This document shows, in pieces, positions 1 through 9,502 of a stretch of DNA of 64,000 nt; the stretch's first letter is position 1, and each line of letters starts with the position of its first letter. The stretch comes from an uncultured Selenomonadales bacterium. GTDB taxonomy: Bacteria > Bacillota > Negativicutes > Acidaminococcales > Acidaminococcaceae. The notes beneath the pieces are model-generated. The model was not told the DNA's origin and searched no databases. It saw only the letters and a program-made list of their open reading frames with translations. The position numbers and the translations under genes were made by a program. Where the stretch lies: positions 161,355-225,354 of the forward strand of contig OMWZ01000001.1 of the NCBI GenBank assembly GCA_900314855.1. The letters run 5' to 3'.

Positions 1-2
1 TG

Positions 3-149
3 AAGGCTATCCTCCATACGGTGAGCCTCCGCATGGACACGACCATTGGCGCGCTGCCGAAAAAAGCGCCGAAAATCCCTAAGGAGGCCCTGGAAGCTCG
101 TGTCGTTCCACAGGACCTGTTCCACTTGGACTCCGTTCCGAAAAGATGA
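3..149 (+). CDS. C-terminal end of an unidentified protein (partial)
   Basis: A frame open from the first bases of the window runs 48 codons to a TGA stop and is followed within 20 bases by a terminator-like hairpin, so it is probably the 3' end of a gene that starts outside the window. The tail is basic and proline-rich ([10 protein letters not shown]) and ends in SVPKR. I do not recognise the family from this fragment. Confidence 0.5.
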   Translation, partial: KAILHTVSLRMDTTIGALPKKAPKIPKEALEARVVPQDLFHLDSVPKR

Positions 150-166
150 TACTTTTTTTACAAATC

Positions 167-205
167 AAGGACCCTTCTTCCCTGCCGTACGGAAGAAGGG
201 CCCTT
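167..205 (+). terminator. Intrinsic terminator after the partial first gene
   Basis: Arms 167-181 and 191-205 form a 15-bp stem with a single A-C mismatch (171/201) and a 9-nt loop, followed by a short T-rich stretch. It separates the partial gene from the ilvD promoter. Confidence 0.7.
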
Positions 206-209
206 TCGT

Positions 210-238
210 TTGACAGGACCCGGCAAAACTTTTACAAT
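210..238 (+). promoter_or_regulatory. Sigma-A promoter of ilvD
   Basis: TTGACA (210-215), a 17-bp spacer and TACAAT (233-238) give a near-consensus promoter about 75 bases before the ilvD start. No T-box or other leader structure is evident in the short 5' UTR. Confidence 0.75.
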
Positions 239-316
239 GTAAGTCGCGTACCCGTGACAAAACGGGGCCCATCATTAGAAAAAGACAAAGCAAAGAGACA
301 GGAAAGAGGGATTTAC

Positions 317-2017
317 ATGTGTAGTTTGCGAAGTAATCAAGTCAAAAAAGGGTCCACCCGCGCCGCCCACCGGTCCTTGTTTTACGCGCTGGGCTTTACG
401 GAAGAGGACATGAAGAAACCGATGATCGCCGTAGTCAACGCCCAGAATGACATCATTGCCGGCCACGCCCATTTGGACGACCAGGCGAAGTTTGTCAAAT
501 ACGGCATCCTGGCCGCCGGCGGCGTTCCCGTTGAAGTGCCGGCCATCGGCATTTGCGATGGAATCGCCATGGGTCACGAGGGCATGAAATATCCCCTGGC
601 CAGCCGCGAGCTCATTGCGGACAGCGTTGAAGCCCTGGTCAACGGCCACGCCTTCGATGGCATGGTCATGATTCCGAACTGCGATAAAATCGTGCCTGGC
701 ATGCTCATGGCGGCTTTGCGTGTCAACATTCCCACCGTATTTTGCAGTGGGGGCCCCATGCTTCCGGGCCGGTACAATGGCCAAGACATCTCCATTTCCC
801 AGGCCTTTGAGGCAGCCGGCCGTTTCGAAGCCGGCAAGATCGACAAAGCCGAACTGACCCACATCGAGCAATGTGCCTGTCCGGGCTGCGGTTCCTGCGC
901 CGGCCTGTTCACCGCCAACACCATGAACTGCCTGACAGAGGTCCTCGGCATGGGCCTGCCGGGAAACGGCACTATTCCTGCCGCCTACCAGGGAGACCGG
1001 GCCCGTCTGGCCAAAAAGGCCGGCGAAGCCGTCGTACGGCTTGTCAAGGAGCAAGTCTTGCCCCGCGATATCATGACCCTGAACGCCTTTAAAAACGCCA
1101 TCACCGTGGATATGGCCATCGGCGGCAGCACCAACACGGCCCTGCACCTGCCGGCCATTGCCCACGAAGCGGGCATCCGCCTGCCTTTGTCCCTCTTCGA
1201 CAAGATTTCCCACAAGACGCCCTACCTGACCAAGCTCAGTCCCGGCGGCTCCCACCATATGGTAGACCTGAACGAGGCCGGCGGGATTTCTGCCGTCATG
1301 AAGGAACTGTCCAAGTTGGGCCTGATTGTCAAGTCCTGCAAGAGCGTGACCGGCAAGACCATCGGCCAGCTCATCAAAGACGCCGATATTCTCCGCCCCG
1401 ACGTCATCCACAGCGTCGAAGCGCCCTACCGCAAAACCGGCGGCATTGCCGTCCTGACCGGTAACATCGCACCCCACTGCTCCGTCGTCAAGGAAAGCGC
1501 CGTCGCGGAAGAAATGCTGGTCCACGAAGGCCCGGCACGCGTCTTCAACTCCGAAGACGAAGCCATCAAAGCCATTTGCGGCAAAAAGATCAACAAGGGC
1601 GACGTCGTCGTCATCCGCTATGAAGGGCCGAAAGGCGGCCCCGGCATGCGCGAAATGCTGAACCCGACTTCTGTTTTGGCGGGCATGGGCCTGGACAAAG
1701 ATGTCGCCCTCCTGACGGACGGCCGCTTCTCCGGCGCGACCCGCGGCGCCTGCATCGGCCACATTTCGCCGGAAGCACGGGAAGGCGGGAACATTGCCCT
1801 CCTCGAAGAAGGCGACATCATCGCCATCGATATCCCGAACCGCACTTTGAATGTCAAGGTGTCCGACGCGGAACTGGCGAAACGCCGCAAGGCCTGGAAA
1901 TGCCCGCCGCCGAAAGTCAAACACGGCTATCTGTCGCGTTATGCCGCCCTCGTTTCCTCTGCCGCCGAAGGCGCCATCCTGCAGGCTCCCGGCGAGGACT
2001 GGGACGTCACGAAATAA
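317..2017 (+). CDS. ilvD: Dihydroxy-acid dehydratase
   Basis: Dehydrates 2,3-dihydroxy-3-methylbutanoate or -pentanoate to the 2-keto acids of valine and isoleucine; also needed for leucine and pantothenate. The 566-aa product has the family signatures NCDKIVPGM and CPGCGSCAG for the iron-sulfur cluster. At the first cluster position it has AGH rather than the Cys-Asn of [2Fe-2S] enzymes, like the E. coli PGH type, so an oxygen-labile [4Fe-4S] enzyme is likely (inference). The ATG at 317 follows a GGAAAGAGGG ribosome site; the open frame reaches back to 146 but that part overlaps the promoter. It stands alone between a promoter and a terminator, with no other ilv gene nearby. Confidence 0.97.
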   Translation: MCSLRSNQVKKGSTRAAHRSLFYALGFTEEDMKKPMIAVVNAQNDIIAGHAHLDDQAKFVKYGILAAGGVPVEVPAIGICDGIAMGHEGMKYPLASRELIADSVEALVNGHAFDGMVMIPNCDKIVPGMLMAALRVNIPTVFCSGGPMLPGRYNGQDISISQAFEAAGRFEAGKIDKAELTHIEQCACPGCGSCAGLFTANTMNCLTEVLGMGLPGNGTIPAAYQGDRARLAKKAGEAVVRLVKEQVLPRDIMTLNAFKNAITVDMAIGGSTNTALHLPAIAHEAGIRLPLSLFDKISHKTPYLTKLSPGGSHHMVDLNEAGGISAVMKELSKLGLIVKSCKSVTGKTIGQLIKDADILRPDVIHSVEAPYRKTGGIAVLTGNIAPHCSVVKESAVAEEMLVHEGPARVFNSEDEAIKAICGKKINKGDVVVIRYEGPKGGPGMREMLNPTSVLAGMGLDKDVALLTDGRFSGATRGACIGHISPEAREGGNIALLEEGDIIAIDIPNRTLNVKVSDAELAKRRKAWKCPPPKVKHGYLSRYAALVSSAAEGAILQAPGEDWDVTK

Positions 2018-2077
2018 AGGATTGTGAAGGATTCCGGAAAGAATCGAACCTATCCGGCAGCACCGAACAAGATCACA

Positions 2078-2110
2078 AAAAGGACAAGGGATTTGCTCCC
2101 TTGTCCTTTT
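2078..2110. terminator. Bidirectional terminator between ilvD and the receptor operon
   Basis: A perfect 14-bp stem (2078-2091 with 2097-2110) with AAAA/TTTT flanks works on both strands and serves convergent ilvD (plus) and the end of the minus-strand receptor/transporter operon. Confidence 0.85.
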
Positions 2111-2130
2111 GCTTTGTCTGGATAGATTGC

Positions 2131-4323
2131 TTAGAAATGGAATTGTGCTGTAAAGATCCAGGTTCTCGGAAGAGAAAGGTAAACTTGATTCCCGCGCGAT
2201 ACCATCCAATAATCTTTGCCAAATACATTGTTGCACATTAACGTCAAATCGGTCGGGATATTCAAAACCTTGGTCTTGCGCGTGACACCCAAATCAAAGA
2301 CGGTGTATCCGCCCGCCCAGATTTTTTCGTTCATAACAGGCGTCTTTCCAGTGTACACTGCCCTGCCGAGAACACTCCAATTTTCGTCCGGATTGTACTC
2401 TAGTCCCAAAACGGCGTTTCTCTGACTCGTACCGTTGACACGTTTTCCGTTCAAAGTGCCGTTGGTGGTTTTTTCCTGTTTAGCATCTAAGTAAGAGAAA
2501 CCGCCCAAAATGTTCCATTTATCCGTTAATTTTCCGTTGACGCTGAATTCCACGCCTTTATGCCGTGCTTCCCCATCTTTCGACTGGAACGGCTTGCTAT
2601 AACCAGTTTTGTAGACGGAAATCAAATTGTCTTGCCTAATATCGAACAGCGCCAGAGTATACAACAAATCGTTCTTTTTGTATTTCACGCCGATTTCGTT
2701 TTGTTTCGTTTTCAGCGGAGGCAAGACGTCGCCGGAGTTTTCAAAGGTCGTATTCACTCCAGTGCCGGCATCAAAGTTTTCCGAGTGGCTGGCATAGAGA
2801 GACCAGTTTTCCGAAGGATGGTAGATAATGCCGTAGGTCGGGCTCGTATCGTCCGTGGCAACCCGATCGATTGTATTCAACTCCTCACTCGTCGCATTCT
2901 TGTATTTGTAAGCGTTGGAAACGGCTTTATGTTTGTGAATGCCGACAATAACGTCCCATTTGTCATACTTCATAGAATCTACGGCAGAGAAGCTCTTGAC
3001 ACGAGTTTTATTGTTCCAACGGGTGCTGAATTTCGTAGGAGCAGGCGCGAATTGATCAATACCGGAATAAAGATCGCCTGTTCCGATAGTTACTAAGCTG
3101 CCGTTGTTATAGGCGGTTTTGCGGTTTCTCCACGCCTGGTTGTAGGAAAGGGTGATATCATGCTTTACTTTGCCCGTATTATAATGTGCCGTTGTACCGA
3201 CCTGCCAGTAATAGTATTCCTGAGGTGTGGAACCGGGTCTCGCTGTTACAGCAAAGGATCCATCATTCTTGAGTACGTATCCGCTTCCGCCGTTCGCCAT
3301 AATGTTCCGATCCAAATCATTCCGTTGCATCCCAAAGTTGAAGAAGGTATCCCAATGATCATTGAGTTTCTGCTCATGATTGTAAACGGCGAGCCATCCA
3401 TGAGTGCTCTTTACCATATTTTCAAAGGAATAGTCGTTTGCGCCGTCCGGAACGGCAGGAAGACGTGTCACACCACTGTCCAGGATAAACCAGCGCAGGC
3501 CGCCCTGAATGTCCATGTTGCGATACCCTGTGAACAAATTGTCTTTCGTACGTTCCGTTTCACGGTCCAAGTTCATGAAGATGCCCTGTCCGTTGATTTT
3601 CGTTCCCTTCACGGACGTTCTGCCATTCAGATTTTCCGTCGTAATGCGGATGCCCCATTCTTTATTCTTGCCGAACCGCTGCCCGACATCCAGATATTCC
3701 CCGAATAAACCGCGGCCGGACACGGTTTGTGTATAATCGAATATACCCTTGTCTGGTGCGACCTTTGTCTTGACGCTGATAATGCCGCCGGGATTCGTGG
3801 TTTCATACTGTACACCCGTTCCGTAAATGCCGACATTCGGACCGGAAATCATTTCCAAAGATTCGATAGGATAGAGCGGCGTATTGAACTGGGTAAACAC
3901 GCCAGGAACATTGTTTACATAAAAGTTGGTTCCGTTGGTACGGAGGCCGCGGTAAAAGAAATCACCGTGTAAAATAGATCCGGACTGACGAACAGAAGGA
4001 GAATTGACCAAGAGTGCATCCATAGGCTTGTCTGGACCGGTAAACAAGGTCATGGATTTTTCCGTAAAGTTTGTTTGTGAAAACGGAATGTCCATCGTGT
4101 CTTTTCCGGATAAAAAGCCTGTCTGGGACTTCGTATATACGAAATCCCCGGGCAGGACCTCACGTTGTTTGTTCCGGTCTCCGATAACGACGATTTCCTG
4201 CAATTCCGCAGATTTTCCCAAATTGTCATCTGTATCGGAAGAAGCTACACATACTGGGACTGCTCCACCGGCGGAAGCCAGTAGCTGGCTTGTTAGCAAT
4301 GCAGCCAAAATTTTCTTTTGCAT
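2131..4323 (-). CDS. TonB-dependent outer-membrane receptor 1
   Basis: A 730-aa outer-membrane beta-barrel gated by TonB. It has a signal peptide (about residues 1-27), a TonB-box-like EIVVIG at 43-48, an N-terminal plug (roughly 60-170, with DIPFS and LVNSPSVR elements) and a long barrel ending in an aromatic C-terminal Phe. Outer-membrane receptors of this class in a Firmicute point to a diderm host. It is the last gene of the eight-gene operon, 26 bases behind the second ATPase, with a GGAGG site before ATG. The family includes siderophore, opine-metallophore, haem and cobalamin receptors; the ligand cannot be read from sequence. The neighbouring Opp/Nik-type importer favours a metal chelate or small peptide. 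No tonB-exbBD genes are in the window. Confidence 0.92.
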   Translation of the reverse strand: MQKKILAALLTSQLLASAGGAVPVCVASSDTDDNLGKSAELQEIVVIGDRNKQREVLPGDFVYTKSQTGFLSGKDTMDIPFSQTNFTEKSMTLFTGPDKPMDALLVNSPSVRQSGSILHGDFFYRGLRTNGTNFYVNNVPGVFTQFNTPLYPIESLEMISGPNVGIYGTGVQYETTNPGGIISVKTKVAPDKGIFDYTQTVSGRGLFGEYLDVGQRFGKNKEWGIRITTENLNGRTSVKGTKINGQGIFMNLDRETERTKDNLFTGYRNMDIQGGLRWFILDSGVTRLPAVPDGANDYSFENMVKSTHGWLAVYNHEQKLNDHWDTFFNFGMQRNDLDRNIMANGGSGYVLKNDGSFAVTARPGSTPQEYYYWQVGTTAHYNTGKVKHDITLSYNQAWRNRKTAYNNGSLVTIGTGDLYSGIDQFAPAPTKFSTRWNNKTRVKSFSAVDSMKYDKWDVIVGIHKHKAVSNAYKYKNATSEELNTIDRVATDDTSPTYGIIYHPSENWSLYASHSENFDAGTGVNTTFENSGDVLPPLKTKQNEIGVKYKKNDLLYTLALFDIRQDNLISVYKTGYSKPFQSKDGEARHKGVEFSVNGKLTDKWNILGGFSYLDAKQEKTTNGTLNGKRVNGTSQRNAVLGLEYNPDENWSVLGRAVYTGKTPVMNEKIWAGGYTVFDLGVTRKTKVLNIPTDLTLMCNNVFGKDYWMVSRGNQVYLSLPRTWIFTAQFHF

Positions 4324-4349
4324 CTTTCTACCTCCAACTTAAACATAAT

Positions 4350-5108
4350 TTAATATTCCTCAAAAGCACGGAGAAACTCTCTGGTGTACTCGTGCTTCGG
4401 GTGACTGAATAAAATTTGCGTCTCCTGCATCTCCAACAGACGTCCCTCTTGCAAGATACCGATACGCGTACAACAGGCCCGCAACAGATTCAAGTCATGG
4501 GATATCAGCAGACAAGCCATGTGACGCACTTGGGAAATTCTTAAAATGAATTGCATGATTTGAGCTTGAACGGAAACGTCCAACATAGAAGTCGGTTCAT
4601 CCAACAATAGCAAGGAAGGACGTAGGAATAAAAGACGTCCCAGGCATATTCGTTGGAGTTCGCCCCCGGAAAGTTGATGTGGATATCGTTCCAATAGTTC
4701 ACGGCGCAGTTGGAGTTTTGCAAGGGTTTCCTCTAAATTTTCAGGCTCCGGCAAGTGATGCACGTACAAAGGTTCGCACAAAGACTCCCGGATTGTCATA
4801 CGAGGATTCAACGCCGTAATTGGATTTTGCGACAAGATTTGAATGTTTCTTTTATATTCCAGCCGTTCTTCTCGGGAAAGATTGTCCAGCGATTTACCAT
4901 GCCAGTAAATTTGACCGGTGTCAGGTTTAGAAAAGCCCTTGACCAGCCTCAATATAGTTGTCTTTCCTGCTCCGCTTACACCTGCAATCCCGACGATTTC
5001 CCCTTGGTCAATGCCAAAGGTAATCGGATGCAGTACGGTTTGTCTTTTCTTTTTGAAAAAGCCGGAGACATATGTTTTTGAGACCTCTTTCAACCGCAAC
5101 AATTCCAT
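4350..5108 (-). CDS. Oligopeptide/nickel-type ABC transporter ATPase (second)
   Basis: A 252-aa cytoplasmic ATPase of the Dpp/Opp/Nik/Cnt class. Walker A GVSGAGKT is at 43-50, signature LSGGE at 146-150 and Walker B LLLLDEP at about 166-172. It pairs with the ATPase encoded just upstream (3-base gap) to drive the two permeases. It lacks the C-terminal oligopeptide-type extension that its partner has, which is the usual difference between the two ATPases of NikDE or CntDF pairs. Substrate specificity is inferred only from context. Confidence 0.93.
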   Translation of the reverse strand: MELLRLKEVSKTYVSGFFKKKRQTVLHPITFGIDQGEIVGIAGVSGAGKTTILRLVKGFSKPDTGQIYWHGKSLDNLSREERLEYKRNIQILSQNPITALNPRMTIRESLCEPLYVHHLPEPENLEETLAKLQLRRELLERYPHQLSGGELQRICLGRLLFLRPSLLLLDEPTSMLDVSVQAQIMQFILRISQVRHMACLLISHDLNLLRACCTRIGILQEGRLLEMQETQILFSHPKHEYTREFLRAFEEY

Positions 5109-5111
5109 GGT

Positions 5112-6077
5112 TCATCCCCCTGTCTTCCGACAAGTCGTCTCGCTTCCAGACTTGGTTACGTGCCATGTTTCAGGATGCGGTGCACGACACATTTTATCGG
5201 CAATGGGGCAGCGGTTCGCAAAGACGCATCCTTCTGAGATTCTAGACATGTCGGGGGGAACGCCGCGAATCGGTTCCATCCCCTGACTCGGCTGGGCGCG
5301 CAGCAGCCCCTGCGTATACGGATGGGCAGGACGTTGCATGACAACCGAGGCCGGCCCTTTTTCTACAACTTCGCCGGCGTATAAGATTAAGACATTGTCA
5401 GCCAAGTGTGCCGCCAACTGCAAATCGTGCGTGATAAGGATAAATCCCGTACCTTGCTTGGCAAGGCGTCGGAAATTTTCCGCCGCCTGTTTCCGTACGA
5501 AGGCATCCAGTCCTTTGGTCGGTTCATCCGCAATAATCCATTCCGGCTCCGGTAACGTAACCATGGCGGTAAGAACCCGCTGCACCATACCGCCGGATAA
5601 AGCGTGCGGAAAAGAAGTCCGTACGCGCTCTGCCGGTAACAGCCCGAACTTTTCCAACTGGCGGTCCGCCGCCTCTTTCCAATGGGGTTCATCCAGCCGG
5701 CCGCTCTCCAGTAGGTATTCGGTCAACTGCCTGCCTACCGGAATGCGGGGGTCCAGGGCAGAAACCGGTTCTTGGGAAATCCAACCGATCCGTTTTCCAC
5801 GGACAGAAGCAAAATCCGTTTCGGAAGAAGCCAGGTTCCTTCCATCAAACCGAATCGCTCCGGTAATCACGGCTGTTTGTGGCAACAATCCCATAACTGC
5901 GCCGCCCAAAATGGATTTTCCGCTTCCTGATTCCCCGACCAGAGCCGTTATTTTTTCGTGGGAAAACGTATAGGATACATGACGCAATACTTGTGACGTA
6001 CCTCCGGGAACGGGAAAGGTAACAGAAAGGTCTTCCAGTACGATGTCGGATACACGGTCCGCGCAGGTCTTATCCAT
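5112..6077 (-). CDS. Oligopeptide/nickel-type ABC transporter ATPase (first)
   Basis: A 321-aa ATPase with Walker A GESGSGKS (48-55), signature LSGGMVQR, Walker B IIADEPTKGLD and a cysteine-containing C-terminal segment typical of DppD/OppD-type subunits (CVFANRCP...C). I chose the ATG at 6077 because AGGAGG lies just upstream; the frame stays open to 6191 inside the upstream permease gene. The start overlaps the permease stop by 8 bases, which implies translational coupling. Confidence 0.93.
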   Translation of the reverse strand: MDKTCADRVSDIVLEDLSVTFPVPGGTSQVLRHVSYTFSHEKITALVGESGSGKSILGGAVMGLLPQTAVITGAIRFDGRNLASSETDFASVRGKRIGWISQEPVSALDPRIPVGRQLTEYLLESGRLDEPHWKEAADRQLEKFGLLPAERVRTSFPHALSGGMVQRVLTAMVTLPEPEWIIADEPTKGLDAFVRKQAAENFRRLAKQGTGFILITHDLQLAAHLADNVLILYAGEVVEKGPASVVMQRPAHPYTQGLLRAQPSQGMEPIRGVPPDMSRISEGCVFANRCPIADKMCRAPHPETWHVTKSGSETTCRKTGG

Positions 6078-6921
6078 TCCCCTGCCTCCTTTCCCAGTCC
6101 ACGGCCCGGTCGCGGCCGATATATTCCCGCCAGGCGTCGCCGACGAGATTGATGGAAATGCAAAACAGCGTAATGGCAAGTCCCGGTGCAATAATCTGCA
6201 GCGGAAAGGAACGGAAATATGTCCTGGCGTCGTTAATCATGACGCCCCAGTCGGCCGTCGGTGGCGTCACGCCTAGTCCCAGGTAGGAAAGAGCGGACGC
6301 CGACAGGAGCGAACGCCCTATACGTAATGTCAGTAACATCAGTATGACTGGCAAAACGTTCGGATAAACGTATTTTCTCAAAATATACAGAGTACTTCCG
6401 CCGATACAACGGATTCCTTCCATGTAATTTTCCTTTTTAATCCGCAACACTTCGCTCCGGACAATCCGGGATATTCCTGCCCACGAAGTCAGCGTGACTG
6501 CTACAATCAAACGAAAGTTTCCTTCTGGCATGATGGCTGCGATGGCAACCATAAGGCTCATACCCGGTAAGCCCTGTACCATCGTCGTCATAAATTGGAT
6601 GGCCTTGTCGATCCAACCGCCGAAATATCCTCCAACCATCCCCAGGGTAACCCCGAGGAGCATCGTGCATAAAGCGGACGCTGCCGCAAACGATACGGAA
6701 ATACGGGTTCCGTAGATTAGGCGGCTCAAAATATCACGCCCCAACGCATCGGTCCCCAAAAGATGTGCCGTTGTACTCGGTTGCAGGATTTCGTGCATGG
6801 AAACAGCGTCCGGATTATACGGAGCGGCAAACGGCGCTACTATAGCCAGCAGCAGAAAGAAAAGCAAAGACAAGATGGAAAGCCTGTACAGCTTACCCGT
6901 TTGCCTCCAGAATGTTTTCAT
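6070..6921 (-). CDS. ABC transporter permease, DppC/NikC-like
   Basis: A 283-aa inner-membrane permease with an N-terminal transmembrane segment, a DppC-type N-terminal stretch ending in LLGTDALGRDILSR, and a permease domain holding the ATPase-contacting loop (GGSTLYILRKYVYPN). It forms the translocation channel with the DppB-like subunit encoded 3 bases upstream. Length and architecture are normal for the family. Confidence 0.93.
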   Translation of the reverse strand: MKTFWRQTGKLYRLSILSLLFFLLLAIVAPFAAPYNPDAVSMHEILQPSTTAHLLGTDALGRDILSRLIYGTRISVSFAAASALCTMLLGVTLGMVGGYFGGWIDKAIQFMTTMVQGLPGMSLMVAIAAIMPEGNFRLIVAVTLTSWAGISRIVRSEVLRIKKENYMEGIRCIGGSTLYILRKYVYPNVLPVILMLLTLRIGRSLLSASALSYLGLGVTPPTADWGVMINDARTYFRSFPLQIIAPGLAITLFCISINLVGDAWREYIGRDRAVDWERRQGNG

Positions 6922-6924
6922 TCC

Positions 6925-7869
6925 CTACTCTCCTTTCCGTAGAGCCGGATTCAGAAAATAATAACTCAAATCAACCAAATAGTTGAATAGCAGAAACAAG
7001 GTGCCACTGAGAATGACATACCCTTGAATGACCGGATAATCGCGGCCCCAAATGGCCGTCAACACGTAACTCCCGAGGCCGGGCAAGGAGAACATGTCTT
7101 CGATGATGACGGAACCACCCAGAATAGAACCGAAAAAGGTTCCTAGCATAGTCACGACAGGCATCAGCGCATTTGGGAAAAGATGACGGATTAGAATCGT
7201 ATCTTCCGACAGTCCCTTGGCACGGGCCATTAAAATATAGGCAGCCCCTCTCAATTCCCGAATCGAGAGGGATTGCAACCGGATAACAGCACCGAGTGTA
7301 CTGGCAGCCAATACAAAAGACGGCATGAGCATCTGGCGGAATGTCCCGTACCCGGAAGCCGGTAAAAGCTGCAAGTGTTCAGAGAATAAAAGCATGAAGA
7401 TAATTCCCAACCAAAAGCCGGGGGCGGAAATCAACACCAGGCAAAACAACCGTACGGCCAGTTCTTTTTTTGTGTTTTCAAATTGGGAGAGCCAGACTCC
7501 AAGGGGAATCCCGAACAACAAAATCCAGCCGAGAGCGCAAAAGGAAAGATAAAACGTGACTGGAATACGGGTTGTCAATTCTGCCAATACCGATTTCTGC
7601 GTCATGTAGGAGATTCCTAAATCGCCTTGGACAGCCCTGGATAACCATTGCACATATTGCACCCAGACCGGTTGATCCAGCCCCATCTTCTGCCGCATCT
7701 CCGCCAATTCGCGCAATGTCGGTTCCGACGACCCGTCCATGGTCAAGACACTGACAGCCGGATCGCCGGGCGCCGCAACGCCAAGCAGGAAGGATACCAA
7801 AGTGATGCCGATTAAAAAGGGGATCAAGTGCAGCAACCGATTCAATGCATAATACAGGAAATCTTTCAT
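6925..7869 (-). CDS. ABC transporter permease, DppB/NikB-like
   Basis: A 314-aa permease starting MKDFLYYALNRLLHLIPF, with the DppB-type first membrane helix, a periplasmic segment and a membrane domain with the cytoplasmic loop GLSEDTILIRHLFPNAL. ATG at 7869 follows GGAGGGG; the frame runs a few codons further upstream without a better start. The ATG overlaps the stop of the substrate-binding protein gene (ATGA), so the two are translationally coupled. Confidence 0.93.
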   Translation of the reverse strand: MKDFLYYALNRLLHLIPFLIGITLVSFLLGVAAPGDPAVSVLTMDGSSEPTLRELAEMRQKMGLDQPVWVQYVQWLSRAVQGDLGISYMTQKSVLAELTTRIPVTFYLSFCALGWILLFGIPLGVWLSQFENTKKELAVRLFCLVLISAPGFWLGIIFMLLFSEHLQLLPASGYGTFRQMLMPSFVLAASTLGAVIRLQSLSIRELRGAAYILMARAKGLSEDTILIRHLFPNALMPVVTMLGTFFGSILGGSVIIEDMFSLPGLGSYVLTAIWGRDYPVIQGYVILSGTLFLLFNYLVDLSYYFLNPALRKGE

Positions 7870-9440
7870 TTCGCCCCTCCTTCCGGATTGGCCCAATGAA
7901 TCTTATCTAACGTAATACCGTACACTACCGCATGATATCCTTCTACCGCTTTATTGTGGACGGCCAGATTCATGTCTTCGAACAAAGGAACGACAGCTGG
8001 ATGCTTAAGCAATTCCTGGATGATATTGTCATATAAGATCTGCCTTTTAGGGAGTTCGTAGGTATGGTCCAGTTCTTCAAACCAACGTTCAATGTTGGCG
8101 TTATGATATCCCAGCGTTTTGTTGACCTCGCCGCGGGAAGTAAAAAATTCTTGCAAAATCCACGTTGGATCCAAGTTCGGCAGCCCCCGCGTCCCGATTG
8201 TCAAATCGTACTCGTTGTCGCTCATTGCCTTGCGGGACATCTGCGTATCCATCATGACAATTTCCACATCCAGGCCTAAGGGACGAAGCTCCGCCTGAAT
8301 AAATTCCGAAATGACTTTGTACGGATATCGCGCCATACCGTACTGTGTCAGGATCAATCGCACCGGTACGCGCTTTCCCTGCAGCACCTGCTGTGCCAAC
8401 TGGATGGCCTTCTCCGTATCGTGCCGAGGCGGGTACACTTTCGTAAAAGGATTCGTGCTGTTCAGTAAGCTTCTCGTCGGCGTCGCATAATTTCGGAAAT
8501 AATGCCGGACTACCGCTTCCCGATCGACGGCCAGATTGACGGCTTTCCGCATCCGTTCGTCGTTAAACGGAAATTTGTTTCCGTTTAACGAAAGGTAATG
8601 GGAAATAGTCGATTGCTGCGCGTGACATGCAAAGCGGCTGTCTTTCAATAATTCCTCCGTCAAAATAGGTGTCAGCCCGCCCAAATCGATAACACCTTGA
8701 ATCTCCCCGGACTTTAATGCCGAATAACGGGCTTCGGGAGACGGAATGACCAGAATCCGAATGCGCTTTGCTTTCGCCTTTTCTCCATAATAGTCCTCAT
8801 TACGCTCTAAAACCGTATACTGATTGGTCTTGCATTCCGCCAACTTAAAGGGGCCCGTCCCTGACGCCAATTTTGTAAACAAACCGGTGCGGGCATCAAA
8901 GCACTGTGGGCTGAAAATCGCACTTCCCCAACCGGCCATCCGGTAAATGAGCATGGGGACCGGGGACCTGAAATGCAGGCGGACCGTGTAGTCGTCCAGC
9001 ACCTCGGTTTTCCTCAAACCTGGATAGACCCGTTCGATGGCGAACCCGTAAAACGTGGAAGGGCGGTATCCCATGTTGCGGTAGCGTTGGAAATTAGCCA
9101 ATACCGCCTTCGCATTAAACGGTACGCCATCATGGAATCGCACCCCTTTTTTCAAGGTAAAAGTCCAAACCGTTTTATCGGCGTTGGACTCCCACCGCTC
9201 TGCAAGTTTCGGCATTAGATTTCCTGTGTTGGAGATAGCAACCAACGGTTCCCATGTCATGAGAATAACCGTGGAATAATAGGGATCTTTTTGTCCGGGA
9301 GACAGATACCGAGACGAGGCCAACCGTATTTCACGATCTGGCCCGGACGGCTGGAACCTGGGAATGAAGTATGCCGTTCCCAATACATAAGCGACAAGGA
9401 GGGCAACAATGACCAACATCAAATTACGAAATTTCTTCAT
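7866..9440 (-). CDS. Membrane-anchored substrate-binding protein, SBP_bac_5 (NikA/DppA/CntA-like)
   Basis: A 524-aa family-5 solute-binding protein that captures the ligand in the periplasm and delivers it to the permease pair. Family features include WEPLV, the FHDGVPFNAKAVLANF stretch and YDLTIGTRG. The N-terminus (about residues 5-25) is one hydrophobic helix without a lipobox cysteine, so it is probably an uncleaved signal anchor or an ordinary signal peptide rather than a lipoprotein. The ATG at 9440 follows AGGAAGGGAGGAA; an upstream open extension to 9611 runs into the neighbouring receptor gene. Relatives bind nickel chelates, opine metallophores, haem or peptides, and the ligand here is unknown. 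Confidence 0.9.
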   Translation of the reverse strand: MKKFRNLMLVIVALLVAYVLGTAYFIPRFQPSGPDREIRLASSRYLSPGQKDPYYSTVILMTWEPLVAISNTGNLMPKLAERWESNADKTVWTFTLKKGVRFHDGVPFNAKAVLANFQRYRNMGYRPSTFYGFAIERVYPGLRKTEVLDDYTVRLHFRSPVPMLIYRMAGWGSAIFSPQCFDARTGLFTKLASGTGPFKLAECKTNQYTVLERNEDYYGEKAKAKRIRILVIPSPEARYSALKSGEIQGVIDLGGLTPILTEELLKDSRFACHAQQSTISHYLSLNGNKFPFNDERMRKAVNLAVDREAVVRHYFRNYATPTRSLLNSTNPFTKVYPPRHDTEKAIQLAQQVLQGKRVPVRLILTQYGMARYPYKVISEFIQAELRPLGLDVEIVMMDTQMSRKAMSDNEYDLTIGTRGLPNLDPTWILQEFFTSRGEVNKTLGYHNANIERWFEELDHTYELPKRQILYDNIIQELLKHPAVVPLFEDMNLAVHNKAVEGYHAVVYGITLDKIHWANPEGGAK

Positions 9441-9502
9441 GGTCTTATTCCTCCCTTCCTGTTTTAAATCATCCAGGCTGTCGCTCTTATCCCATCTAAG
9501 CT

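Noticed and set aside
240..316. ilvD leader checked for a T-box or attenuator
   Set aside because: Only about 75 nt between promoter and start and no T-box sequence or terminator/antiterminator pair.
275..2236. 653-codon minus-strand reading frame opposite ilvD
   Set aside because: It is a shadow of ilvD: the plus frame has all IlvD motifs, promoter and terminator, while the minus product is repetitive and without recognisable domains.
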